DNA from: Gaiellasilicea sp963829845 | GTDB taxonomy: Bacteria; Actinomycetota; Thermoleophilia; Gaiellales; Gaiellaceae | Length of the DNA: 64,000 nucleotides | Assembly: GCA_963829845.1 (NCBI GenBank) | Contig: CAWHKD010000024.1 | Span: 62,001-126,000, forward strand | Direction: 5' to 3' | In this document: positions 26,571-35,137 of the stretch, in pieces | How the letters are laid out: every line of letters starts with the position of its first letter | Position numbering within the stretch: position 1 is the first letter of the stretch | The notes under the pieces: generated by a model | Database searches by the model: none | Told to the model about the DNA's origin: nothing | Seen by the model: only the letters and a program-made list of their open reading frames with translations | Made by a program: the position numbers and the translations under genes

Positions 26571-26870
26571 TCAGCGCTCTTGCATGAAGCCCTGGCGGGC
26601 TGCCGAGACGAGTGCGACCGCCTCGGGGAAGAGCACGCGCATCGCGTCGCGAAGCGCGACCGCCTGCTCGTCGATCGCACCGCTCGGCTGGACCTGCTTC
26701 AGCGCGGCGGCCGTCAACTCGACCGCGGTGTTCAGCGTCAGCGTCGCGAACTGCTCGCGCTGCGCCTCCTGGACCGACTCGGCTTGCTGCTCGGCGAACT
26801 CGCGCAGGCCGCGGAGAAGATCCTCGGGATCGCCGCCGAACGGGAAGCCTCCGAAACCGCCGCCTTCCAT
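26571..26870 (-). CDS. small alpha-helical hypothetical protein (99 aa)
   Basis: Starts MEGGGFGGFPFGGDPEDLLR, a Gly/Phe-rich head, followed by helices (LREFAEQQAESVQEAQREQF, LTLNTAVELTAAALKQV). No family recognised. The ATG at 26870 lies 10 bp after the stop of the gene at 26880-27414, so the two are probably one operon. Confidence 0.65.
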   Translation of the reverse strand: MEGGGFGGFPFGGDPEDLLRGLREFAEQQAESVQEAQREQFATLTLNTAVELTAAALKQVQPSGAIDEQAVALRDAMRVLFPEAVALVSAARQGFMQER

Positions 26871-26879
26871 GCTCCGAGG

Positions 26880-27414
26880 TTAGCGGAGCGGGATGCGGTA
26901 GGAGCCCGCGACGTCGGCGAAGAGCGCCTCGACGACCTCACCCGCGCCTTTCATCGCCGCGACGAACGGGGAGCTTTGCGCCGCGCTGCCGAGCGCCACC
27001 TCGAGCGCGCGGGTCGCGGCGCCGATCTCGTCGAGGCGGGTCGGAGTGGCGAGCATCGGCGGCGCGCCGATGATGCGCTGCAGCGCGAGCACCGCTTCCT
27101 CGGCTTCCTCGATCCCCGCTCGGATTCTCGGTTACGCGCAGCGCGGCGAGCTGAGAGCGAAGCTCGTCGAGGTCGCCGCCCGCCGCCGTCTCCTCCGCGA
27201 GCTCGCAGAGCGCGACGATCGAGACTGCGTCGCGAACGCGCTGGCGCTCAGCGATCGGGTCTCCGTCGCCGTCGAACGCGAGCCACGTCCGTCCGCCGTC
27301 TCCCTCCTCGAACGCGCAGATGTAGATCCGATCGCCGGGGTGCGGCTCGGCGGCGAGCACCGCATCGGCCCGCGCCTGGGCGGCGATCCGCTCGAGCTCC
27401 CCGGCCAGCGTCAT
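26880..27414 (-). CDS. hypothetical protein (~178 aa, frameshifted in this sequence)
   Basis: The N-terminal part from ATG 27414 reads MTLAGELERIAAQARADAVL, GDRIYICAFEEGDGGRTWLA, ERQRVRDAVSIVALCELAEE and LRSQLAALRVTEN. A shift near 27120 is needed to continue as AGIEEAEEAVLALQRIIGAP and LVEVALGS-type helices to SYRIPLR. The protein is helical and acidic with a small beta hairpin. No family recognised. It is divergent from the coiled-coil gene with 22 bp between starts. Confidence 0.6.
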
Positions 27415-27436
27415 CGCCGCAACATACGATGGAATC

Positions 27437-28579
27437 GTGCTCGAGGAGGCGGCACTCACGCTTGCGATCCTGGCCCTCGCGCTCTCGATCGCCGCGCTGG
27501 CGCTCGCTCGCAGGCGGCCGGCGGACCCGACCGCCGGTGCGCGGAGCGAGCTCGAAGCGCTGGTCGCCGAGCAGACTTCGGCGAGCGCCGACGAGTTGAA
27601 GGCGCGGCTGGCGCGCATGCGCGCGGACTCGCTCTCGACCCTCGCCGAGGACGAGCGGCGGCTTGCCGACGAGCGGCGCCAGGAGCTGATCGAGCGCGAG
27701 CGAGCCGTCGGCGTCGAGCTCGCCGATGCGCTGGCCGCGACCACGCGCCGCGTCGACGAACGGCTCCGAGGCTGGCGCGACGACCTCGACCGCACCCAGC
27801 AGGCGCTCGAGACCGAGCAGCGGCGCCTCGAGCAGCGCCAGAAGCAGCTGATCGCCGAGGCCGAGGCACGAATCGAGGCCGAGGCTTCCGAGCTCGTGGC
27901 CACGTCGGAGGAGCAGCGCGCGTCCGTGATCAGGCTGCGCGAGGAGCTCGAACGCGCAGCGCAGCAGGCGGTGGCGGAGGCGCTCGAGGAGCTCGAGGCG
28001 CATACGAGCGAGCGGCGGCGCGTGATCGAGGAGATCGCCGAGCGGCTGCGCCGGCGCGAGCAGGCGCTCACCGAGCAGGTCGAGCGCGCCGAGACGGAGG
28101 CGGCGCGTCGGATCGAGGCGGCGTTCGCCGACATCGAGCGCCGCCAGATCGAGCAGCTGCAGCGCGCGGTCTCGCGCGAGGCGGAACGCCACGCCGAGGC
28201 GGCGGGAGTCCAGTTCGACGCGACGATGCGCTCGGCACGGGAGGAGGCCGCAGGGCGGCTCTCGCGCGAGCTCGACCGCGCCGTCGAGACGTTCGTCCGC
28301 CAGGCCGACGCCGTCTTCGCCGAGCGGCTCGCGCAGACGGGCGACGCCGGCCAGCAGCGGCTCGAGCAGCGCCAGCGCCAGGCCCAGGCTGCGTTCGAGC
28401 GCCAGCGGGATGAGCTCGTCGCCTCCTTCCAGGAGCGCGTGGCGGCCGCCGACGCCGACCTGAGGCGGAGGCTCGGTGCGTTCGCCGCCGAGGCCGAGGC
28501 CGAGCGGACCGCGATCGCCGAGCGTCTCGCCGAGCTCCATCGCCGCGTCGATGAGGCCTCGGCACTGCGCCGGGCCTAG
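27437..28579 (+). CDS. membrane-anchored long coiled-coil protein
   Basis: 380 aa from a GTG. Residues 1-27 (LEEAALTLAILALALSIAAL) form one membrane helix. Residues ~40-375 are almost uninterrupted Glu/Arg/Ala/Leu-rich coiled coil (for example ERLRRREQALTEQVERAETE), with no Pro or Gly breaks. The shape recalls DivIVA- or RmuC-like scaffolds, but there is no nuclease or DivIVA N-domain. A structural or cell-pole role is possible; nothing in the sequence proves it. Confidence 0.75.
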   Translation: MLEEAALTLAILALALSIAALALARRRPADPTAGARSELEALVAEQTSASADELKARLARMRADSLSTLAEDERRLADERRQELIERERAVGVELADALAATTRRVDERLRGWRDDLDRTQQALETEQRRLEQRQKQLIAEAEARIEAEASELVATSEEQRASVIRLREELERAAQQAVAEALEELEAHTSERRRVIEEIAERLRRREQALTEQVERAETEAARRIEAAFADIERRQIEQLQRAVSREAERHAEAAGVQFDATMRSAREEAAGRLSRELDRAVETFVRQADAVFAERLAQTGDAGQQRLEQRQRQAQAAFERQRDELVASFQERVAAADADLRRRLGAFAAEAEAERTAIAERLAELHRRVDEASALRRA

Positions 28580-28639
28580 ACATTTCCTCGCTAACAACCG
28601 CACGCAGGGAACGTCTCTTGCAGCACGAACACGCGCACC

Positions 28640-28843
28640 ATGGCTGACACCACCGAGCTGATCGACAGGGGAAGCGAGCGGGCAAAGGTCGAGTCCTGGC
28701 GCCTGCACGTCCTGATCGAGGCCGGCTATCCGCTCCCGCTCGCGGAGAAGATCGCGGCCGCGCTCGACGCTGACCTGCACGAGGCGGTCGAGCTGGTGCA
28801 CCAGGGCTGCGACCCCCGCACCGCAGCCGAAATCCTGCTTTAG
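28640..28843 (+). CDS. small helical hypothetical protein (67 aa)
   Basis: MADTTELIDRGSERAKVESW followed by RLHVLIEAGYPLPLAEKIAA and a Cys-containing end (LVHQGCDPRTAAEILL). The middle looks like a UBA- or UIM-type three-helix fold as seen in small actinobacterial proteins. Its stop touches the family B repeat, which may serve as its terminator. Confidence 0.65.
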   Translation: MADTTELIDRGSERAKVESWRLHVLIEAGYPLPLAEKIAAALDADLHEAVELVHQGCDPRTAAEILL

Positions 28844-28906
28844 CCGCGCAAGGACACCGGCAAAGCCGGTGTCCGCACAAAATCCCTAAAGGGCCGCTTC
28901 GCGGCC
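28843..28906. repeat. dispersed two-hairpin intergenic repeat, family B, copy 2
   Basis: Begins GCCGCGCAAGGACAC, then hairpin GGACACCGGC-AAA-GCCGGTGTCC (28852-28874, perfect), CCCTAAAGGG at 28884-28893, and GGCCGC-TTC-GCGGCC at 28892-28906. Same design as copy 1 at 23455, with compensating changes in the stem. It lies between convergent genes and reaches about 20 bp into the MFS gene's 3' end. Confidence 0.75.
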
Positions 28907-30133
28907 GGCGCGGCCCACAGAGTCGTCGTCCAGGCCAGGGCCGACCGCGACGAGCACGGCACCGGCGGAGGCAGCCGCGACCGCGAGGACGAACGACGCC
29001 TTGGTGCCGTAGGCGTCGATCAGGACCCCGCCGAGCGCCATCCCACCCGAGAAGCCCGCGAAGACCGCCGTCGTGATCCACGAGAACGCCTCGGCCGCCG
29101 TTCCGCGGGCGGTGACCCCGTCGACCAGCCCGTACGCGGACATCACGACCGGGGCGATCGCCAGCCCGGCGACGAAGGCGAGCACGGCCATGCTCGGCAG
29201 CGACCAGCCGAGCAGCGGCAGCGCGAGGCCAAACGCGAGCAGCACCGCGGAAATCCGCAGCATCGGTAGGGGCGGCAGCGTCACGCGCGCGCCCGCGACG
29301 AGCCCGCCGACGAGGCTGCCGCCGGCGAAGAGCGAGAGGGGGATGCTGCCGAGCTCGGCGCCGCCGTGGCCCTCCGCGAAGGCGGGGAAGCCGACCTCCG
29401 TGCCGCCGAAGCCGATGCCGAGGCACGCGGAGAGGCCGATCAGCGTCACCACACCGCGTGACGCGAGCGGTCCCAGGATCGATGCGTGCCTCTCGGCCTC
29501 GGGCCGCCAGGCGCGCACGGGCTCTGCGAGCGCGATCAGCAGCGTGCCGACGCCTCCTGTCGCCGCCGCCACACCGAGCGCGAGCGCCGGCGAGGCGGCC
29601 GCGGTCAGCAGGGCGACCAGCAGCGGCCCGACGATGAAGGTGATCTCCTGCAGCGATGCCTCGAGTGCGTACGCGGCGGCGCGCAGTTCGGCGTCGGCGA
29701 ACATCCGCGGCCACAGCGAGCGCAGCGAGGCACCGACAGGAGGCATCAGCGCTCCCGCGGCAGCTGCGGCCAGCCCAACGAGCGCCAGCGGCGCGTCGGC
29801 CAGCGCCAGCGCGCACACGCCCACCACCAGCGCCGGAAAGATCACTGCTCGCGTGAGGAGGATCCGGGCCTGCCCACGACGGTCGACGCGGCGTCCGGCG
29901 ATCGGAGCGCCGATCGCGCTGGCGACGAAGAAGCCGCCGGAGACGGCGCCTGCGGCCGCGTAGCTCCCACCGTTCTCGCGGACGAGAAGCAGCAGCGCCA
30001 GCCCGATCATCCCCGCAGGCAGGCGCGCCAGCATCCCGCTGAGCACGAGCCGGCGCACGTGGGGGACGCGGAAGAGGGCGCCGTAGCGCGCGAGGCCGAG
30101 CGGCGGGACGGCTTCCGTCACGAATTCGATCAT
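28886..30133 (-). CDS. major facilitator superfamily transporter
   Basis: 415 aa with about twelve helices. The loop 2-3 motif appears as APIAGRRVDRRGQARILLTR (G-x-x-x-D-R-x-G-R type). The N-terminus FRVPHVRRLVLSGMLARLPA is typical of drug or sugar-efflux MFS proteins. Substrate unknown. The last ~7 codons overlap the family B repeat. Divergent from xseA with 15 bp between starts. Confidence 0.88.
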   Translation of the reverse strand: MIEFVTEAVPPLGLARYGALFRVPHVRRLVLSGMLARLPAGMIGLALLLLVRENGGSYAAAGAVSGGFFVASAIGAPIAGRRVDRRGQARILLTRAVIFPALVVGVCALALADAPLALVGLAAAAAGALMPPVGASLRSLWPRMFADAELRAAAYALEASLQEITFIVGPLLVALLTAAASPALALGVAAATGGVGTLLIALAEPVRAWRPEAERHASILGPLASRGVVTLIGLSACLGIGFGGTEVGFPAFAEGHGGAELGSIPLSLFAGGSLVGGLVAGARVTLPPLPMLRISAVLLAFGLALPLLGWSLPSMAVLAFVAGLAIAPVVMSAYGLVDGVTARGTAAEAFSWITTAVFAGFSGGMALGGVLIDAYGTKASFVLAVAAASAGAVLVAVGPGLDDDSVGRAGREAAL

Positions 30134-30148
30134 CTACGCTCGACCGTG

Positions 30149-31369
30149 ATGAAGGTCGAGCCTCTGCTCTACGGCGACAAGAAGGTCTTCACTGTCGCGG
30201 GCTTCAACCGCGGGGTCGCGGACTGGCTCGCACGGCTGCCGACGCTCTGGATCGAGGGCGAGGTGACAGAGCTGCGCCGGAGCCCGAACTGGGGCAGCGT
30301 CTTCTTCACGCTCAAGGATCCTGACGACGGCGCCTGCCTGCCGGCCTCGATCCCGCGGCGGACCTTCGACGCGCTCAAGCTCGACCTCTCCGAGGGCGAG
30401 CGGATCCACGTGCTCGGCCGCCCCGAGCTCTTCGCGGCGAAGGGCGAGTTCCGCCTCCGCGCCCTCTCGCTCGAGCGCTTCGGCATCGGCGAGCACCTCG
30501 CCGCGATCGAGCGGCTGAAGCAGACCCTGGCGGCAGAGGGTCTCTTCGACGCCTCCCGCAAGCGGTCGCTCCCCCGCTTTCCGCGCCGGATCGGGCTCGT
30601 CACCGGGAGCGATGCCGCCGCCCGCCGGGACGTGATCTCGACGATCCAGATCCGCTTCCCGCCTGCGCGCGTGCTCGTCGCGGAGACACTCGTGCAGGGG
30701 CCGCGCGCCGCGGCCGGGATCGTCGAGGCGCTCGAGACGCTCTCGCGCGAGCCTGGGATCGACGTGATCGTCCTCACCCGCGGCGGCGGCAGCTTCGACG
30801 ACCTGCTCCCCTTCAGCGACGAGCGGGTCGTGCGGGCCGTCGCGTCCTGCCCCGTGCCGGTCGTGTCTGCGGTCGGGCATGAGCAAGACACGCCGCTCTG
30901 CGACCTCGCGGCGGACGTGCGCGCGTCCACGCCGACGGCCGCCGGGAAGCTCGTCGTGCCCGACTTCGAGGCGCTTCGGGTCGAGCTGACACGGGCGCGG
31001 AGCTCGCTCGAGCGCTGTGTCCGCCGAACGACCGAGCGTGAGCGCGAACGGCTCGCCCGGACCCGCTCGGCGCTCGAGCGCGGCGCGCGCACGACGCTCG
31101 CCCGCGACCACCGGCGCGTGACGACTCTCGGAGAGCGCCTTCGCCGCGGCCCCGCGCTGCTGCTCGAGCGGCGGCGCAGCGCGATCGAGCGGGCGGAAGG
31201 CCGCCTGACCGCGCTCTCGCCGCGGGCGACGCTCGGCCGCGGCTACGCGATCGTCCGCTCGGCCGACGCGGTGCTGCGGACCACGGCCGGCCTCTCGGCC
31301 GGAGCGGCGGTCGAGGTCGAGCTCGCCGAAGGCTCGTTCGGCGCCCGGGTGGAGGACGTCCATGAGTGA
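30149..31369 (+). CDS. xseA: exodeoxyribonuclease VII large subunit
   Basis: 406 aa. With XseB it degrades single-stranded DNA from either end. It has an N-terminal OB domain (LPTLWIEGEVTELRRSPNWG SVFFTLKD), the nuclease domain (RIGLVTGSDAAARRDVISTI, VIVLTRGGGSFDDLLPFSDE, VVSAVGHEQDTPLCDLAADV RASTPTAA) and a long coiled coil with ATLGRGYAIVRS at the end. Start is the ATG at 30149; a GTG lies immediately before it. Overlaps xseB by 8 bp. Confidence 0.95.
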   Translation: MKVEPLLYGDKKVFTVAGFNRGVADWLARLPTLWIEGEVTELRRSPNWGSVFFTLKDPDDGACLPASIPRRTFDALKLDLSEGERIHVLGRPELFAAKGEFRLRALSLERFGIGEHLAAIERLKQTLAAEGLFDASRKRSLPRFPRRIGLVTGSDAAARRDVISTIQIRFPPARVLVAETLVQGPRAAAGIVEALETLSREPGIDVIVLTRGGGSFDDLLPFSDERVVRAVASCPVPVVSAVGHEQDTPLCDLAADVRASTPTAAGKLVVPDFEALRVELTRARSSLERCVRRTTERERERLARTRSALERGARTTLARDHRRVTTLGERLRRGPALLLERRRSAIERAEGRLTALSPRATLGRGYAIVRSADAVLRTTAGLSAGAAVEVELAEGSFGARVEDVHE

Positions 31370-31589
31370 GCTGACCTTCGAGACCGCTCAGAAGGAGCTG
31401 GAGCAGATCGTCGAGCGGCTCGAACGCGGCGAGGCGGAGCTCGACGAGGCGATCGCGCTCTGGGAACGTGGCGAGGAGTTGCTCCGCTTCTGCCTCACAC
31501 GGCTCGAGACCGCCGAGGGACGGATCGAGGAGCTGGCACAGCGCGCGGCGAGCACGGCGCCGCTTCCTCCCGATTCGGAGCCTCGTTAG
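31362..31589 (+). CDS. xseB: exodeoxyribonuclease VII small subunit
   Basis: 75 aa, the usual length. The conserved LTFETAQKELEQIVERLERG and ELDEAIALWERGEELLRFC are typical XseB helices. It starts inside the xseA 3' end, so stoichiometric co-translation is likely. Confidence 0.93.
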   Translation: MSELTFETAQKELEQIVERLERGEAELDEAIALWERGEELLRFCLTRLETAEGRIEELAQRAASTAPLPPDSEPR

Positions 31590-31598
31590 GATCGCCCC

Positions 31599-32009
31599 GT
31601 GGCCCGCCCCTCGAACGAGACGCTCTCGCAGGTACCGCTCTTTGCAGGCCTCGAGCCGCGCGACCTCGACCGGATTGCCGACTCCTTCAAGCAGCGCAAC
31701 TACTCGGCCGGCGACACGATCGCGAGCGAGGGGGCCGGCGGCGCCGGCTTCTTCGTGATCGGCGAAGGCACCGCCAAAGTAACCGTGCACGGCGAGGACC
31801 GGGCGACGCTCGGCCCGGGCCAGTACTTCGGCGAGATCGCCCTGCTCGACGAGGGCGCCCGCACCGCGACGGTCACCGCGGTGACGGACATGACGACCTA
31901 TGCGATGACGTTCTGGGAGTTTCGCCCCATCGTCGAGACCGACGCCAGAATCGCGTGGAAGCTCGTCCAGGCTCTCGCGCACCGGCTGCGCGAAGCCGAC
32001 GCACGCTGA
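31599..32009 (+). CDS. cyclic nucleotide-binding domain protein
   Basis: 136 aa from a GTG: a single cNMP-binding domain. SQVPLFAGLEPRDLDRIADS is the entry helix, YFGEIALLDEGARTATVTA the phosphate-binding cassette with Glu and Arg in canonical positions. There is no HTH or catalytic domain, so it may act as a partner protein. It is 9 bp after xseB and converges on the glycerate kinase gene. Confidence 0.85.
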   Translation: MARPSNETLSQVPLFAGLEPRDLDRIADSFKQRNYSAGDTIASEGAGGAGFFVIGEGTAKVTVHGEDRATLGPGQYFGEIALLDEGARTATVTAVTDMTTYAMTFWEFRPIVETDARIAWKLVQALAHRLREADAR

Positions 32010-32010
32010 G

Positions 32011-32929
32011 CTACGACGAGCTCTCTCCCGAGCGCGACGAGATCCTCCCGCGCGCGGGACGGGTCGCCCGACAACGCCACGGTCTCGGCACCCGGCACGT
32101 TCTGCTCGACGACGCCGCCGAAGACGACGCAGCGCGTGGCACCGGCGCGACGCACGACCTCCCCCGGCGCCTTTCCGAGCTCCGTCGTCGCGTCAATGCG
32201 GCCTTCGCCGGTGACGACGAGGTCGAAAGCGGTGGCATCGAAGCCGACGGCGTCGAGGACGTAGGCCGCGCCGGGCACGAGCTCCGCACCGAGCGATGCG
32301 ACCGCCGCTCCCAGCCCGCCCGCTGCGCCTGTGCGTGGCACGTGCAGCAGCCCGTCGAGCGCGTCCATCTCGGCGAAGCGGTGCTCGAGCTCGGCGATCG
32401 CCGCCGCGTCGGCTCCCTTCTGCGGCCCGAAGAGCGACGGTGCCTCGGCCAGCGTCGCCGTTACGTCACAGACGGCGAGGGCGGGCACCGGCAGCTCGGC
32501 GAGTACCTCGAGGAACCCGGCGCCGGCGTCCATCGTCGCCGTGCCGCCGAGCCCGAGCACGAGCCCCTTCGCCCCCGAGGCCAGCGCCGCTTCGACCAGC
32601 TCGCCGAAGCCGCGGCTCGACGCGGTCAGCGGGTCGAGCCTCTCAGGGTCGAGCGGGACCGCCGCCGCCGACTCGACGACCGCGGTGCCGTCGGGGAGTG
32701 CGAGCCACCGCGCCCGCCGTGGCGTCCCGAACGCGTCGTCGACCACGGCCTCGCGCCACTCGCCGCCGCGGGCGAGCCAGAGCGCCTCGGCCGTGCCCTC
32801 GCCGCCGTCGGCAACCGGGAGCTCGACCGCGTCGGCTCCTGCGGCGCGTAATCCCTCTGCCAGCGCCGCCGCCGCCGCGACAGCCGTCAGGACGCCTTTG
32901 AGGCTAGCCGGGCACGCGAGCGCGCGCAC
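32011..32929 (-). CDS. glycerate kinase, GlxK/GarK type (frame break at the very end)
   Basis: Phosphorylates D-glycerate. From GTG 32929: MRALACPASLKGVLTA matches the family start. PVADGGEGTAEALWLARGG, KGLVLGLGGTATMDAGAG, FGPQKGADAAAIAELE, GAAGGLGAAVASLGAELVPG and DLVVTGEGRIDATTELGKAP are all conserved. The given frame reads on to 31898 over the neighbour. Removing one base from CCC 32037-32039 ends the protein at 32011, 1 bp past the convergent cNMP stop, giving ~305 aa, somewhat short for the family. Overlaps the upstream flippase-like gene by 26 bp. Confidence 0.85.
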
Positions 32930-33959
32930 GGCGTCTCTCGGGGGGATGGGTCTCTCCCTCCTCGTCCGTCGGCGCCTCGCCCTCCTCGGGCATGTCCCGC
33001 AGGTTCGCGAACGACAGGCCCTCGCGGGCGAGGAAGATCAGGCCGACGCCGACGCCGACCGACATCTCGATCACCTGCAGCACGAGCGCGTACGCGAACC
33101 CGACGGAGTAAGGGACGCCGTACTGGACGAGCGGCAGCGCGACCGCGGCCTGGAGCAGCCCGATGTTGCCCGGCCAGAGTGGGAAGATCGTCGCGACGTT
33201 CATCAGCAGCAGCACGAGGCCCGCCGCAGCCATCGACGCGTGGATGTCGAACGCGCGCATCGAGACGTAGACCGCGAACAGCTGCATGAGCCAGCCGGCG
33301 CACTGGAGCACGATCGCGCCGAAGGCCGGCCACGGCGAGCGCAGCACCGCGAGACCCTGCCGAGCCATCGAGAGCAGCTGGCGCAACGACCGCGCCCCGT
33401 CCATCGGTCGGTGGTGCCGGCGCGCGGTCACGAAGGCGACGGTGAAGAGCACGGCACCCATGATCGAGACGATCACGAGGCTGGTGACGGCCCAGTGCGG
33501 GACCTTCGCCGTCAGGGCCACGTACAGGATCAGCAGCAGCGCCGCGGGGAGATCGAAGAGCCGGTGTGCGAAGACCGTGCCGACGAGCGCCCCGCTCGAG
33601 CCCCTACCGCGAGGAAGGTGTCGCCGCAGCACGGCCACGCGTGCGAGCTCCCCGATCCGTCCCGGAAGGACGGCGTTCCCGAGCAGCCCGACCGAGAACG
33701 CGGAGAAGACCTGGCTGAAGCGGGGCTCCGGCGGCTCGAGCGCCTGGTCGATCGTCAGCTTCCAGGCGAGCGAGCGCAGGAGCACCGAGACGAGGTTGAG
33801 ACCGAGCGCGAACGCGACCCACGCCCAGTTGACGAGGTCGAACGCGTGATAGACGACGTTCCAGTCCGGACCGCGCCACCAGAGCAGGCCGGCGACGATC
33901 GCGAGGATCGGCAAGCCGAGCGCCGCGCGCAGCCAGAGGCTGCGCGGCAGCACATTCAT
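32904..33959 (-). CDS. lysylphosphatidylglycerol-synthase-TM/UPF0104-like membrane protein
   Basis: 351 aa, about eight helices. LWLRAALGLPILAIVAGLLW at the N-terminus, then RSLAWKLTIDQALEPPEPRF, FSVGLLGNAVLPGRIGELAR (the family's GxLxNxxLPxRxGE motif) and LWPGNIGLLQAAVALPLVQY. The tail is acidic and cytoplasmic. Such proteins act in lipid or polyprenyl-linked sugar handling, and a glycosyltransferase gene overlaps its start by 4 bp, which supports an envelope glycolipid role. Confidence 0.85.
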   Translation of the reverse strand: MNVLPRSLWLRAALGLPILAIVAGLLWWRGPDWNVVYHAFDLVNWAWVAFALGLNLVSVLLRSLAWKLTIDQALEPPEPRFSQVFSAFSVGLLGNAVLPGRIGELARVAVLRRHLPRGRGSSGALVGTVFAHRLFDLPAALLLILYVALTAKVPHWAVTSLVIVSIMGAVLFTVAFVTARRHHRPMDGARSLRQLLSMARQGLAVLRSPWPAFGAIVLQCAGWLMQLFAVYVSMRAFDIHASMAAAGLVLLLMNVATIFPLWPGNIGLLQAAVALPLVQYGVPYSVGFAYALVLQVIEMSVGVGVGLIFLAREGLSFANLRDMPEEGEAPTDEEGETHPPERRRARARVPG

Positions 33960-35100
33960 GCGGCCACCGTCTCGGGCGCGACGCCGCGCGCGGAGTCGTA
34001 GATCCGCTCGAGCCGGCGGGCGATGTCCTGCCAGGAGTAGCGGTCGATCGCGAGCTGCCGCGCCGCCGCGCCGAGAGCGGCCCTCCCGGCCTCGTCTGCG
34101 AGCAGCGCGTCGACGGCGTCCGCCAGCGCGGCGGGATCGCCCGGCGCGACCGCGACCGAGCTCTCCGGCGTCATCACGTCCCGGTAACCGGGGATGTCCG
34201 ATGCGACGACCGGTGTCGCGCATGCGAACGCGCGGGTCAGCACCATGCCGAAGCTCTCGCCTCCGAGCGACGGGGCGATCAGCGCCTTGGCCGAGGCCAG
34301 CTCGGCCGTCAGCGACTCCTGGGTGAGGAAGCCGAGCACGTCGATGCCGTCGTCCGAGACGCGCAGCCGAGTCAGCAGCAGCCGCACCGCGAGAGGGTCG
34401 GCACCGGCGATCCGCAAGCGCGCGCCCGTTCGTCGCCGGATCTCCGGCCAGGCGCGGAGCAGGATCTGGAGACCCTTCCGCGGCTCCTGGCGCCCCGCGA
34501 AGACGACCCGGTGCTCCCGCCCGCCGGGCTCGACGCCCTCGGGGATGAGCACGCCGTTCGGGACGATCTCGTAGTCGCCCGGGAGCCAGCGCTGGGCCGA
34601 TGCCCGCGCCTGCTCGGAGACGGCGATCCGCCGGTCGAGGCGCTCCTCGAGGAAGCCCCAGACCGGGGTCGCGAGCCGCATCCAGCCGAGATCGCCACTC
34701 GCGTGGTGCGTCCCGACCATCGGCCCGTCGAAGAGCGCGAGCGCGGCGATGCACGGCGTCGGCGTCATCGGCTCGTGCAGATGGAGCACGTCGAAGCCCT
34801 CGCTCGCGAGCACGCGCCTGATCCGGAAGATCGAGCGCGGGCTGAGGATGATGTTCGGGAGCGACCCGTTCGCCGGCACGATCACCGACCGGCCGATCGC
34901 GATCACCTCGGGCGGCGGCTCGCCGTGGCGGCCGACGCGCGGATGCAGCGCGCGCGTGAACTGGCCCGGGCGGGTCGTTGCCCATCACCAGGCGCACGTC
35001 GTGGCCGAGCTCGCGCAAGCGCTGCGGCCTGCAGCTCCGCATGCTCCACGACCGCGCCCCAGAAGGACCACGAGAACGGGACGACGATGCCCACTTTCAT
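33956..35100 (-). CDS. GT4-family glycosyltransferase (two frame breaks near the N-terminus)
   Basis: From ATG 35100: MKVGIVVPFSWSFWGAVVEH, then after a shift near 35030 RELGHDVRLVMGNDPPG, and after another near 34975 QFTRALHPRVGRHGEPPPEV followed by the intact remainder. The GT-B catalytic half is clear: YEIVPNGVLIPEG, VVFAGRQEPRKGLQILLRAW, the E-x7-E region PSLGGESFGMVLTRAFACAT PVVASDIPG. It resembles PimA/PimB-type mannosyltransferases; donor and acceptor are not fixed by the sequence. Overlaps the flippase-like gene by 4 bp. Confidence 0.85.
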
Positions 35101-35137
35101 CTCCGCACGAGTCTACGCGCGGCTGCACAATGCACCG

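Noticed and set aside
29486..30148. Long N-terminal extension of xseA
   Set aside because: The extension is the antisense of the MFS gene; the XseA family start matches the ATG at 30149.
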